Shown: one piece after another, positions 15,057-23,054 of the stretch
Layout of the letters: each line of letters opens with the position of its first letter
How positions within the stretch are numbered: the stretch's first letter is position 1
Assembly (NCBI GenBank): GCA_033763695.1
Contig: JANRKB010000002.1
Span: 1-64,000 of the forward strand
Source: JANRKB01 sp033763695
Lineage (GTDB): Bacteria > Planctomycetota > Phycisphaerae > Phycisphaerales > UBA1924
Length of the DNA: 64,000 bases
Reading direction: 5' to 3'
The notes under the pieces: generated by a model
Seen by the model: the letters and a program-made list of their open reading frames with translations, nothing else
Database searches by the model: none
What the model was told of the DNA's origin: nothing
Made by a program: the position numbers and the translations under genes

Positions 15057-17267
15057 TCAGGCGCTGGGCTGAGCAGGCTGCGAAGCGGCCGCGGCGCGGG
15101 CCTCATCCTGCAGCACGGCCTTGCGGCTGAGCTTGATGCGACCCTGGTCGTCCACGAGGATCACCTTCACCTTGACGACATCGCCGATCTTGACGACATC
15201 GCTGACGCTCTTGACGTAGCCGTCGGCGAGCTCAGAGATGTGGCACATGCCGTCGGTGCCGGGGGCGAGTTCGATGAACGCGCCGAAATCCTTGGTGCTG
15301 ACAACCTTGCCGGTGTAGACCGTGCCGACCTTGATCTCTTCGCAAAGGGCTTCGATCTCGGCGCGGGCGCCGTCGATCGAGGGGCCGTTCATGCCGGCGA
15401 GCTGCACCGTGCCGTCGTCCTCGACGTCGATGGTGACCTGCCAACGGTCCTGGATGGCGCGGATCATCTTGCCGCCGGGGCCGATGAGCTTGCCGATCTT
15501 CTCGGGGTCGATGCGGAGGGTGATGAGGCGCGGGGCGAGCGGGCTGATGTCCGCACGCGGCTTGGCGATGATGCCTTCCATCGTCTCGATGATGTTGAGA
15601 CGGCCACGCTTGGCCTGCTGAAGGATGACTTCAACCTGCTTCATCGTGAGGCCGCGGGCCTTGAGGTCGAGCTGGACGCCGGTGATGCCCTCGCGGGTGC
15701 CGGAGACCTTGAAGTCCATGTCGCCGAAGAAGTCCTCTTCGCCGATGATGTCGGTGACGAAGATTTCGTTCTGGTCGTTGTCATCGCTGAAGCGACCGAC
15801 GCTGATGCCGGCGCAGGTGGCCTTGATGGGCACGCCCGCGTCCATGAGCGCCAGGCAGCCGCCGCAGACCGACGCCATCGACGACGAGCCGTTGGACTCG
15901 GTGATGTCGCTGACGACGCGGACGGTGTAGGGGAACTCATCGGGGCCGGGGAGGATGCCCATGAGCGAACGCTCGGCGAGCGCACCGTGGCCGATCTCGC
16001 GACGGCCGGGGGCGCTCACGCGCTTCACTTCGCCGGTGGAGAATGGCGGGAAGTTGTAGTGCAGCGTGAACTTCTTGCTGTACTCGGGGGTCAGGCCGTC
16101 GACGATCTGCTCGTCCTTGGACGTGCCGAGCGTGACGCTGACGAGGCTCTGAGTCTCGCCGCGCTGGAAGAGGGCCGAACCGTGCGTGCGGGCGAAGATG
16201 CCGACCTGGCCGGTGATCGGGCGGATCTGCTCCGGGCCGCGGCCGTCGGCGCGGATCTTCTGCTCGACGATCAGGCGACGCGTCACCTTCTCCTCAAGGC
16301 GGCGGAAGGCCTCCTTGGCGAGGGTGCGGTTCTTCAGGCTCGTGGCGTACTCGCCGTAGGTGCCGTCGGTCTTGAGCGCGAAGTGCCCGTCGAGGACGCT
16401 CTTGCGGAGCGCGTCGACGGCGGCGTTGCGATCCTTCTTGCCGTTGATCTTGCGGGCCTCGGTCATCTGGGCTTCGGCCAGCGTCTTGATCTTGGCGGTG
16501 ATCTCGGGCGTGGGCAGGAAGAGCTCGCCCATGACCTTCGCCTTGCCAACCTTCTTGGCCAGCTCGTTGATCATGTCGAGGATGATCTTGATCTGCTGAT
16601 GGCCGAAGTCCATGGCCGCGAGCAGCGCGGGCTCATCGATCTCGGCGGCACCGACTTCGATCATGTTGATGCCGTCGGCGTGGCCGGCGAGCACCAGGTC
16701 CAGATCGCTGTAGTCCATCTGGCTCACCGTGGGGTTCACGGCGAACTTGGGGCCGTCGTCGGTGTGGATGCGACCGATGCGGACCGTCGCGGTCGGACCC
16801 TCGAAGGGGATGTCCGAAAGCGCGAGGGCGGCAGACGCGGCGGTGCCGGCCAGCACGTCGCTGTCGTTCTCGGTGTCGTGGCTCATGACAAAGCACTGGA
16901 TGAGCACTTCATCGATGTAGCCGTCGGGGAAGAGCGGACGGATCGGGCGATCGATCATCCGCATGGTGAGGATTTCCTTCTCGCTCGGCGGACCTTCGCG
17001 CTTCTTGAAGCCGCCGGGGAACTTGCCCGCCGCGCTGGTCTTCTCGCGATAGTCCACGGTGAGAGGGAAGAAGTCGATGCCTTCGCGCGGGTTGGCGCGG
17101 ACGACCGAGGCGAGCAGCTGCGTGCCGCCGTAGGTCACCATGACGGTGGCGTTGGCGAGCTTGCCGACGACGCCGGTCTCGATGGTGAGGGTTCGGCCGC
17201 CGATCTCGCGCGAAACGCTGATCGTGCCCGTGATGGGCTGAACGGAGGGAGTGGACTGGTCGGACAT
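15057..17267 (-). CDS. pnp: Polynucleotide phosphorylase
   Basis: 736 residues, full length. Two RNase PH domains are seen: the first with GGTQLLASVVRANPREGIDF and FPGGFKKREGPPSEKEIL, the second with EYSKKFTLHYNFPPFSTGEV, GRREIGHGALAERSL and SNGSSSMASVCGGCLALMDA. A KH domain (KIGKLIGPGGKMIRAIQD) and an S1 domain (GKVVSTKDFGAFIELAPGTD, GDVVKVKVILVDDQGRIKLS) end the protein. It degrades RNA 3' to 5' by phosphorolysis and forms trimeric rings. The order rpsO-pnp matches the conserved bacterial arrangement. Confidence 0.97.
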   Translation of the reverse strand: MSDQSTPSVQPITGTISVSREIGGRTLTIETGVVGKLANATVMVTYGGTQLLASVVRANPREGIDFFPLTVDYREKTSAAGKFPGGFKKREGPPSEKEILTMRMIDRPIRPLFPDGYIDEVLIQCFVMSHDTENDSDVLAGTAASAALALSDIPFEGPTATVRIGRIHTDDGPKFAVNPTVSQMDYSDLDLVLAGHADGINMIEVGAAEIDEPALLAAMDFGHQQIKIILDMINELAKKVGKAKVMGELFLPTPEITAKIKTLAEAQMTEARKINGKKDRNAAVDALRKSVLDGHFALKTDGTYGEYATSLKNRTLAKEAFRRLEEKVTRRLIVEQKIRADGRGPEQIRPITGQVGIFARTHGSALFQRGETQSLVSVTLGTSKDEQIVDGLTPEYSKKFTLHYNFPPFSTGEVKRVSAPGRREIGHGALAERSLMGILPGPDEFPYTVRVVSDITESNGSSSMASVCGGCLALMDAGVPIKATCAGISVGRFSDDNDQNEIFVTDIIGEEDFFGDMDFKVSGTREGITGVQLDLKARGLTMKQVEVILQQAKRGRLNIIETMEGIIAKPRADISPLAPRLITLRIDPEKIGKLIGPGGKMIRAIQDRWQVTIDVEDDGTVQLAGMNGPSIDGARAEIEALCEEIKVGTVYTGKVVSTKDFGAFIELAPGTDGMCHISELADGYVKSVSDVVKIGDVVKVKVILVDDQGRIKLSRKAVLQDEARAAAASQPAQPSA

Positions 17268-17603
17268 GAAAACCTCTCAGCGGCATCCGCGCGGCTCGCG
17301 CGACAGAAGTCGGCGAGCGATCACGAGGCCGCGTGTGGGGCGGGCCGCCGCGTCATGGATGCACCACGAGAGGAGAGGCAGAAGGCAGAGGACTCGCCAC
17401 CGGGCGCGAAGCCCGGTTTTCAAGTGCTGTGCCCACTGCCGCTCCGGGGAGCGATCCACGCGGCAAAGCCCGCGGTGGACGGAGGTTGCGACCCCGATGG
17501 CCGCAACTGCGAACGACTCGATCAAAGCGCGCCGATCCTCGGCCAAGCCGAAGCGACGCAGAAACAACGCGGCCCGCGCCGTGTGGGACGCGGGCCGTGT
17601 GGA
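17268..17603. other. rpsO-pnp intergenic region
   Basis: 336 bp without a gene. Besides the hairpin just after rpsO it holds a 7-bp stem (17399-17417) followed by TTT on the plus strand. The unusually long spacer could host message processing, as known for rpsO-pnp in enterobacteria; that is only an analogy here. Confidence 0.5.
17570..17597 (-). terminator. Hairpin downstream of rpsO
   Basis: 9-bp perfect GC stem (17570-17578 with 17589-17597) starting 6 bp after the rpsO stop codon, followed on the minus strand by CGTTGTTTC. It could be a partial terminator or an attenuator between rpsO and pnp. Confidence 0.6.
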
Positions 17604-17873
17604 TTACTTGCGGAGGCCGAGCTTGGTGATGAGATCCTGGTACGCCTTGGCGTCGGTCTTGGCCAGGTAGCGCAGGAGGCGGTTGCGCTTGCCGACGAGC
17701 ATCACGAGGCCGCGACGGCTGTGGAAGTCGTGGTCGTGGGTCTTGCAGTGCTCGGAGATCTCGCGGATGCGGGCCGTGAGCATCGAGATCTGGACTTCGG
17801 GCGACCCGGTGTCCTTCTCGTGGCGGCGGGCACCCTTAATGATGGTCTGACGGGCTTCGGCGAGAATGGCCAT
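17604..17873 (-). CDS. rpsO: 30S ribosomal protein S15
   Basis: 89 residues, the standard length. The start is ATG 17873 (MAILAEARQTIIKGARRHEK) rather than upstream in-frame codons, because S15 begins at this point; an AGGATC lies about 11 nt upstream. Family marks are DTGSPEVQISMLTARI, LTxHxxxHxxDxHSRRGLxxLV seen as EHCKTHDHDFHSRRGLVMLV, and GKRNRLLRYL. It binds 16S rRNA and helps assemble the small-subunit platform. It is encoded upstream of pnp on the same strand. Confidence 0.96.
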   Translation of the reverse strand: MAILAEARQTIIKGARRHEKDTGSPEVQISMLTARIREISEHCKTHDHDFHSRRGLVMLVGKRNRLLRYLAKTDAKAYQDLITKLGLRK

Positions 17874-17923
17874 AGTTCGAATGATCCTGTGCGAAACGTG
17901 CTGGTCTTCCAAGGTTTGGGTGG

Positions 17924-17952
17924 ACTTTAGGCGTGGCCGCGGACCTGAGCAA
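17924..17952 (-). promoter_or_regulatory. Possible promoter of rpsO
   Basis: On the minus strand TTGCTC, 17 nt, TAAAGT, ending 50 bp upstream of the rpsO start. Matches to consensus are moderate (3/6 and 4/6), so this is a candidate only. Confidence 0.3.
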
Positions 17953-18037
17953 CCAAGCCGGGCGGGGGGGAGAGGTCCGGGATGGCGGGTCCGCAGGGTC
18001 CGATCCGGATGAAACTGGCTGAAACGCGCAGAAAGGC

Positions 18038-18067
18038 TTGGAATCGCCGCGGCGTTTCTGGTATATT
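18038..18067 (+). promoter_or_regulatory. Likely sigma-70 type promoter of the PEP-CTERM-like gene
   Basis: TTGGAA, 18 nt, TATATT on the plus strand, 69 bp upstream of the ATG at 18137. The -10 matches five of six consensus positions, and the site lies in an AT-richer patch of an otherwise GC-rich region. Confidence 0.5.
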
Positions 18068-18136
18068 CCCCAATGGATCGTTTCTGTAACGTTCCATTGT
18101 TTCCGGTGTCCGCACCAGTTTTTTGGAGAGACAGAC

Positions 18137-18799
18137 ATGCGCAACGTTCTTCTCGCAGGTATTGCCGGCTTAGCCCTCGCGGCGACGGCACAGGGCGCCA
18201 ACGTCGGCGTCGACCCCTCCAGCGGTCCTTGGCTGGGCTACATGAACGTCTTTGACCTCGGCGGCGGCTTCCAGTTCGGCTCGCCTTGGGGCATTGGCGA
18301 TCTCAACGCCTCGTTCAACAACCCCGCCAACACGCTGACCCTTTCGCCCAACACCATCGGCGATCCGAATCCCTACTGGTACATCGGCGGCGGCGGCCCC
18401 GGCGCGGCTGGCAACAAGATCATGGAGGCCAACCTCTATCAGGAGACCACCGGCGTTTACGTCGGCACGAGCCTGACCTTCTCCGGCACGGTGCTCTCGC
18501 ACTCGTTCACCTCCGCCCATCGCGTCTACGCCTTCATCAAGGACTTCGCGGCCGACTACTCGTCCTCGGTCACGTCGTTCTATGAAATCACCGGCGCTGG
18601 CGCGTTCAGCGTCAGCCTCAACACAATCAACGACGGCGCTCGCCACGTCCAGTGGGGCTTCCAGACCGTCGGTGTGAACGTGTGGACGACCGACACCGCT
18701 CCCTTCGGCAACGTCGTCATCCAGACGATCCCCGCGCCGACCTCGCTCGCCGTCCTCGGCCTCGGCGGTCTGGTCGCCAGCCGTCGTCGTCGCGCGTAA
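18137..18799 (+). CDS. Exported protein with PEP-CTERM-like sorting tail
   Basis: 220 residues from ATG 18137, with GGAGAG 6 nt upstream. A signal peptide (MRNVLLAGIAGLALAATAQG) precedes a Gly/Ser/Asn-rich beta-type body of unknown function. The C-terminus reads IPAPTSLAVLGLGGLVASRR followed by RRA. That is a short motif, a membrane helix and an Arg cluster, the architecture of PEP-CTERM sorting signals, with PAP in place of PEP. Such proteins are processed by an exosortase, and none is in this window. It has its own candidate promoter and a strong terminator, so it is monocistronic. Confidence 0.82.
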   Translation: MRNVLLAGIAGLALAATAQGANVGVDPSSGPWLGYMNVFDLGGGFQFGSPWGIGDLNASFNNPANTLTLSPNTIGDPNPYWYIGGGGPGAAGNKIMEANLYQETTGVYVGTSLTFSGTVLSHSFTSAHRVYAFIKDFAADYSSSVTSFYEITGAGAFSVSLNTINDGARHVQWGFQTVGVNVWTTDTAPFGNVVIQTIPAPTSLAVLGLGGLVASRRRRA

Positions 18800-18894
18800 G
18801 TGCGTCGAACTGTCTCAACTGATTCGTCTCATCTGAATCGTCACTGCGCTCGAGCGTTCGCGGAACTCGGGCGCGACAGTTGAAAGTGAAACGC

Positions 18895-18931
18895 GCATGC
18901 CGCCGGTCGAAAGATCGGCGGCGTGCTTTTT
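18895..18931 (+). terminator. Intrinsic terminator with GAAA tetraloop
   Basis: 14-bp stem (18895-18908 with 18913-18926, two wobble pairs) capped by a GAAA loop and followed by TTTTT. It ends the PEP-CTERM-like gene and lies close to the 3' end of convergent kynU. Confidence 0.85.
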
Positions 18932-18956
18932 GAGTGGCACGGCCCATGACTCGCGA

Positions 18957-20207
18957 TCACGGTCTGCTCGCGCGCGCGATGATCGTCGCGGCACGATCAA
19001 TCTCGTCGGCGCTGTTGAGGATGTCTGGACACAGACGCACGAACCCAAGCCGCGCATCGGCGTTGACGCCACCGGCCTTGAGCGCCGCGACGCCGTCGCT
19101 CGCATCCGGCGTCTTGGCCCACGGCACAAGCACGAACGCACCGGCGACGAGCGGGCGACAGACGCGCACGCCGCGTGACTCGAGGGCCGCCGTGAGTTGT
19201 GCGATCTGCCCCAGGCTGTAGGCACGCAGGCGACGCACGCCGATCGACGTGACAAACTCCAGCCCAGCACGGCACTGGTACGCAAGCAGCGGCGCGGGCG
19301 TGGAATCCATCCATGCGTCGCCGCCGGATGTGAGCAGCGGTTGCTCGGGGCGCTGAAAGCCGAAGGTGTCGCGCTTGGCGAACCAGCCGGTGTCGAGCGT
19401 GCGCAGCGTGGGCTCGCCGTCGTCGTCGCGAAGGTGTCGCGGATGCACGGCAAGAAAGCCGCCGCCGGGACCGCCGCGCAGATATTTGTAGCAACCGCCG
19501 ATGGCGAAGTCGGCGTCGATCGCACGCATGTCGCCCTCGATGACGCCCAGGGCGTGATACGTGTCGACGATCGCAAGACCGCCACGCGAATGTACTGCGT
19601 GAATCACGCGTTCGATGCCCTCGAGCACTTGGCCGGTCGCGTAATACACCTGTGAAACCAGCACAAGATCAACACGCGGCAGCGCTTTGATCGTCTGGAT
19701 GATGCGATCCGCCGAAATCAGCGGCGGCGATGATGAGTCGGATGTAGATGGCTCGGGATCAACCCAGTGCACCTCGGCGCGGCCGCGATGGGCATAGGTC
19801 TTGAGGATGAAGTCCATCGAGTCAAACTCGCCCCGCGTCGCGACGACGACCGGGCACGCCTGCGGCAAGGCATTGAGCACCGCCCGCAAGCCCTGCCCGG
19901 CGTTCACACGCGGCGTCACGCAATCCGCACGCGACAGACCAAGCAACGCCGCGATCGACGCGCGGAATCGCGTGATCTCGTCCATCCACGGTCCCCACGC
20001 GTCGTCCATGCGCGTCGCCCAGAGCGCGGCAAACTCGGCGAGGTCGGCGGCCGTCTGATCGAGCGGGCGGCCCAGCGAGTGATTCGCGAGATAAATCTCA
20101 TCACGCTGCAGCACGCGCGAAAACAGCGGGAAGACGTGGCGCCGCAGCGATTCTGCCGTCAGCGGGCCGTCACCCATCGCCTCGATTGCATCACGGATTG
20201 TGGTCAT
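18957..20207 (-). CDS. kynU: Kynureninase
   Basis: 416 residues from ATG 20207, with GAGG 8 nt upstream. This is a fold-type I PLP enzyme. The cofactor Lys is about residue 241 in DADFAIGGCYKYLRGGPGGG, which fits the kynureninase signature (YKYxxGGPG). The PLP-binding Asp and His are in VDTYHALG (about 215-218). It cleaves kynurenine or 3-hydroxykynurenine to anthranilate or 3-hydroxyanthranilate plus alanine. It sits 172 bp downstream of tryptophan 2,3-dioxygenase on the same strand. Other kynurenine-pathway genes are not in the window. Confidence 0.88.
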   Translation of the reverse strand: MTTIRDAIEAMGDGPLTAESLRRHVFPLFSRVLQRDEIYLANHSLGRPLDQTAADLAEFAALWATRMDDAWGPWMDEITRFRASIAALLGLSRADCVTPRVNAGQGLRAVLNALPQACPVVVATRGEFDSMDFILKTYAHRGRAEVHWVDPEPSTSDSSSPPLISADRIIQTIKALPRVDLVLVSQVYYATGQVLEGIERVIHAVHSRGGLAIVDTYHALGVIEGDMRAIDADFAIGGCYKYLRGGPGGGFLAVHPRHLRDDDGEPTLRTLDTGWFAKRDTFGFQRPEQPLLTSGGDAWMDSTPAPLLAYQCRAGLEFVTSIGVRRLRAYSLGQIAQLTAALESRGVRVCRPLVAGAFVLVPWAKTPDASDGVAALKAGGVNADARLGFVRLCPDILNSADEIDRAATIIARASRP

Positions 20208-20282
20208 GTGCGATCCTCGTGGCCCGATGTCGATTGATTCATGCGCTCGTTGCGTCCACAACCCCGCACGGCGTGCAGCGAA

Positions 20283-20340
20283 CTTCTGGCGGGTACAAAG
20301 CAGGCATCGAGCCATGAGGCATCAAGGCATCGAGTGCCGG
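20283..20340 (+). repeat. GGCATC intergenic repeat, copy 1
   Basis: Roughly 58 bp with three spaced GGCATC units, about 80% identical to 26518-26576. It lies in the kynA-kynU spacer. Confidence 0.55.
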
Positions 20341-20379
20341 AGTCGACTGCGGATCCGTGGCTGACGGTCGACGCGGATG

Positions 20380-21276
20380 TCAATGCCGCGGCGCCTCGCC
20401 GGTGGCGGGCCCGATGGATGTCCGAACGTCCCATAGTTCGGGAAAGAAGGGCATGTCGAAGATGTGTTTGAGGTACGGCACGCCGGCGGTGCCGCCCGTG
20501 CCGCGCTTAAAGCCGATGATGCGATGCACGACCTTCATGTGGCGGAAACGCCAGAGCTGATACGCCTCGTCGATGTCGACGAGCTTCTCGCTCATCTCAT
20601 ACGCGTCCCAGTATCGCTCGGGGTTCTCATAGATCTCGCGCAGCACCGCGACCACGCCGTCGTTCGGCACATGCGGCTGCGTCACATCGCGCTCCAGCAC
20701 CTCGCGCGGCACGGGCAAGCCGCGGCGCGCGAGATGGCGAAGGAACTCGTCGTACAGCGTCGGCGCATCGAGCGCGGCCTTCACCATCGCGTGGATCGGC
20801 GGGTTGTGCTTGAACACCTCGAGCATGCGGGCGTCCTTGTGCCCGAGGATGTACTCGATGATGCGATTCTGGTGGCTCTGAAAGCCGCTGGCCGGCCCGA
20901 GCACGTGGCGGAACTGCGTGTACTCGGTGGGTGTCAGCGTCGCGAGCACGCTCCACTGCGAGAGCAACTGCGTCTGGATGTGCTTGACGCGGGCCAGCAC
21001 CTTGAACGAGGCTTCAAGTTGATCGCTCGCGATCAGCCGCAGCGCTTCGTGCAGTTCATGGATGATGAGCTTGAACCACAGTTCGCTGGTCTGGTGCTGG
21101 ATGATGAACAGCAGTTCATCGTGATGCTCGGGCGACGAGAGCGGACGCTGAGCGCTGAGCAACTGCGGCAGGCTCAGGTACGTGGCGTAATCGAGCTTGC
21201 CGTGCAGGTCGGTGTGGACGCCCGCGGCAGCATGGTCCGGCCTTCGCGGCGATTCAGGAGCGTGTTCGTGGCTCAT
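20380..21276 (-). CDS. kynA: Tryptophan 2,3-dioxygenase
   Basis: 298 residues. Family marks are LDYATYLSLPQLLSAQRPLS near the N-terminus, FIIQHQTSELWFKLIIHEL with the His (about 61) near the substrate indole, and DEAYQLWRFRHMKVVHRIIG with the proximal haem His, followed by the substrate-binding loop GFKRGTGGTAGVPYL. It oxidises L-tryptophan to N-formylkynurenine using haem. With kynU it forms an incomplete kynurenine pathway; a formamidase is not adjacent. Confidence 0.95.
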   Translation of the reverse strand: MSHEHAPESPRRPDHAAAGVHTDLHGKLDYATYLSLPQLLSAQRPLSSPEHHDELLFIIQHQTSELWFKLIIHELHEALRLIASDQLEASFKVLARVKHIQTQLLSQWSVLATLTPTEYTQFRHVLGPASGFQSHQNRIIEYILGHKDARMLEVFKHNPPIHAMVKAALDAPTLYDEFLRHLARRGLPVPREVLERDVTQPHVPNDGVVAVLREIYENPERYWDAYEMSEKLVDIDEAYQLWRFRHMKVVHRIIGFKRGTGGTAGVPYLKHIFDMPFFPELWDVRTSIGPATGEAPRH

Positions 21277-21382
21277 GCAAAGAGCCTACGAGATTCATGC
21301 CCCAAGCGCGCGACAACACGTGGCGTCATGCCCCTGACTTCGTGACTTCCTGACTCTTGACTTTCGAGGCTTTCCCACGCCG

Positions 21383-21679
21383 TTACTGACGGTCGCTGAC
21401 GCGATCGACGCTGTCGGTCCGCGTGGGCCCGGTGGCGTCGGCCATGGCAGTCTGATGGCGATCGACGGGGGCGGGAATCATGGAGACGAGCGAGGAACCG
21501 TCGCCGCCGGTGGGCGCGATCTCGATCGTGCGGATCGAGCGGTACTCATCAACGCACGAGTAGGAACATCCGCCGCTGACGCACGCGAGGGCGGCAAAGA
21601 CGCCCGACGCAAGGCACAGCACGCCGAGGCGGCGGCCTGAGCCGAGGAATCGCGAAGTCTGGCGTTGCGACACTGTCAT
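21383..21679 (-). CDS. Small exported or lipoprotein-like protein of unknown function
   Basis: 98 residues from ATG 21679; the longer frame to 21919 has a non-coding look. An N-terminal basic segment and a hydrophobic stretch (LGVLCLASGVFAALACVSGG) end near cysteines at VSGGCSYSC. This could be a lipobox, but the residues before the Cys are not canonical. The rest is short, polar and unrecognised. Downstream of it is the start of kynA, 106 bp away on the same strand. It could also be an unprocessed membrane anchor. Confidence 0.5.
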   Translation of the reverse strand: MTVSQRQTSRFLGSGRRLGVLCLASGVFAALACVSGGCSYSCVDEYRSIRTIEIAPTGGDGSSLVSMIPAPVDRHQTAMADATGPTRTDSVDRVSDRQ

Positions 21680-22131
21680 GGCTCGTGTTCCGTGGTCCTT
21701 GGGGTTTTTGGCGTCGCATTCCAGCGGTGCCGAGACCTCAGTGACCCAACCAGCCCAGCCGCATCCTTCTTCGGCGTTTCCCCGCCGAAACCTCATCGAT
21801 CCCGTCCTATCGGACGGAGTGGGGAGTGAAGCGTAGCGGCTTCTCCGGCCACAAGCAGCACGCGACGGCCGTGCGGCGTCGCCTGTGGATAACTGTTTAC
21901 AAAATGTCAGGGCATGCACGCATCCGGCGGGTTCTTCGCCAGGACGTTTCCCCGGGGTTGGCTCATCGTGTGGCCAGCCGCGGCGTGCGTTGGCGGCGTG
22001 GGGCGTGCGTTTGACGCCCCGCCGCGTCTCAGTACGATACGGTTCTCGTGGTTGACGGTTTCGCTGCCGCCACCTGATCTTGTTTTTGTTCGGTCGCCAC
22101 CCGCGGCCGCTCCCCTTGCGAGACGATTTTC
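21680..22131. other. Gene-free divergent intergenic region with a DnaA-box-like site
   Basis: 452 bp between divergent genes. It includes TGTGGATAA (21884-21892), the exact complement of the DnaA box TTATCCACA, in a locally AT-rich stretch. A promoter candidate lies near 22011-22038. A single box does not support an origin. Confidence 0.5.
22011..22038 (+). promoter_or_regulatory. Possible promoter of the TIM-barrel gene
   Basis: TTGACG, 16 nt, TACGAT, about 94 bp upstream of the ATG at 22132. Five of six and four of six consensus matches; spacing is slightly short. Confidence 0.35.
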
Positions 22132-22995
22132 ATGAAGCCTTCTTTCAGCACCGTCGCTTGCCCCGAGTGGACCTTTGAGCAGGTGGCGCGTGCCGCGGAC
22201 GAGGGCGGGTGGCAGGGTGTCGAGCTTCGCACGTTTGGCTTCGGCGGCACGCGTTTGGCGTGCGAGCCCGGCCAGACGGCGGGCGAGAAGGTCCGCCACC
22301 TCTTCGCGACCGCGAGCTGCGAAGCGAGTTGCCTCGCCACATCAATCGCGTTTGATGAACCGATCCATCCGCCGATCATCGGGGCGCTGCTGCACCCCGT
22401 CGACCAGCCGCTGCGCCAGCTGCACTCCGCCATCCGCGTCGCGGTGGGCCTGGAGTGCAACCTCGTCCGCGTCTTCGGCGCGCAGGTGCAGCCGGGCCAG
22501 ACCCGCAAGGCCACCATCCATCGCATCGCTGGCCGCCTGAATGACGCTGGCGATATGGCCAAGAACACCGGCGTGCGCATCGCGCTGGAGAATGCCGGTT
22601 CGTTCGCCACGGCGGCGGACCTCTGCGAGATCCTCGACCTGGTCGAACACCCGTGGGTCGGCGTGGCGTATTGCCCCGCGCTCGCCAAAGTCGCGGGCGA
22701 AGATCCGATCGCGGGTCTGAATGTCATCGGCGATCGTCTGCTGAGCGTCAAGCTGCACGACTATCGCAGCGGCGTGCCGTGCGGCTTGGGCGACGGCGAG
22801 TTCCCGACGCGCACCGTTGTCGAGACGCTGGGCAAGAGCGACTATCGCGGCTGGATCGTGTATGAGCACGACCGCCTGTGGAATCGTGACGCCGCCGCGC
22901 CCAGCGCGGTGCTGAACGCCGCGGCCAAGCGGCTCTACGAGTGGATCGGCGGCACGACGAAGGTGCGCGGCACGCGGCAGCTCGTCGAGGTTTGA
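22132..22995 (+). CDS. Sugar phosphate isomerase/epimerase-like TIM barrel
   Basis: 287 residues, AP-endonuclease-2/xylose-isomerase-like family. The barrel strands are seen as WQGVELRTFGF, NLVRVFGAQV, VRIALENAG (metal-ligand Glu), VGVAYCPA, LLSVKLHDYRSG (His-Asp pair) and GWIVYEHDRLW (final Glu). The family includes sugar and inositol isomerases and epimerases acting on metal-bound substrates; the substrate cannot be read from sequence. A proline-rich segment IHPPIIGALLHP is inserted after the third strand. It is 59 bp upstream of the next gene on the same strand. Confidence 0.8.
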   Translation: MKPSFSTVACPEWTFEQVARAADEGGWQGVELRTFGFGGTRLACEPGQTAGEKVRHLFATASCEASCLATSIAFDEPIHPPIIGALLHPVDQPLRQLHSAIRVAVGLECNLVRVFGAQVQPGQTRKATIHRIAGRLNDAGDMAKNTGVRIALENAGSFATAADLCEILDLVEHPWVGVAYCPALAKVAGEDPIAGLNVIGDRLLSVKLHDYRSGVPCGLGDGEFPTRTVVETLGKSDYRGWIVYEHDRLWNRDAAAPSAVLNAAAKRLYEWIGGTTKVRGTRQLVEV

Positions 22996-23054
22996 TCCGC
23001 CACCGCCAGACCTGCGGTGTTTTCAAGCACGAAGCGTGAATGTAAACTCGCGGC

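Noticed and set aside
14901..17930. 1009-codon open frame on the plus strand opposite pnp
   Set aside because: It is the antisense shadow of pnp, Asp/Leu/Gly-rich from reversed codons, without any conserved motif. High GC content leaves such long mirror frames throughout the window (also opposite gpmI, secDF, the pilus operon and the beta-repeat genes).
21680..22131. Replication origin
   Set aside because: Only one DnaA-box-like site, no cluster, no dnaA, dnaN or gidA neighbours.
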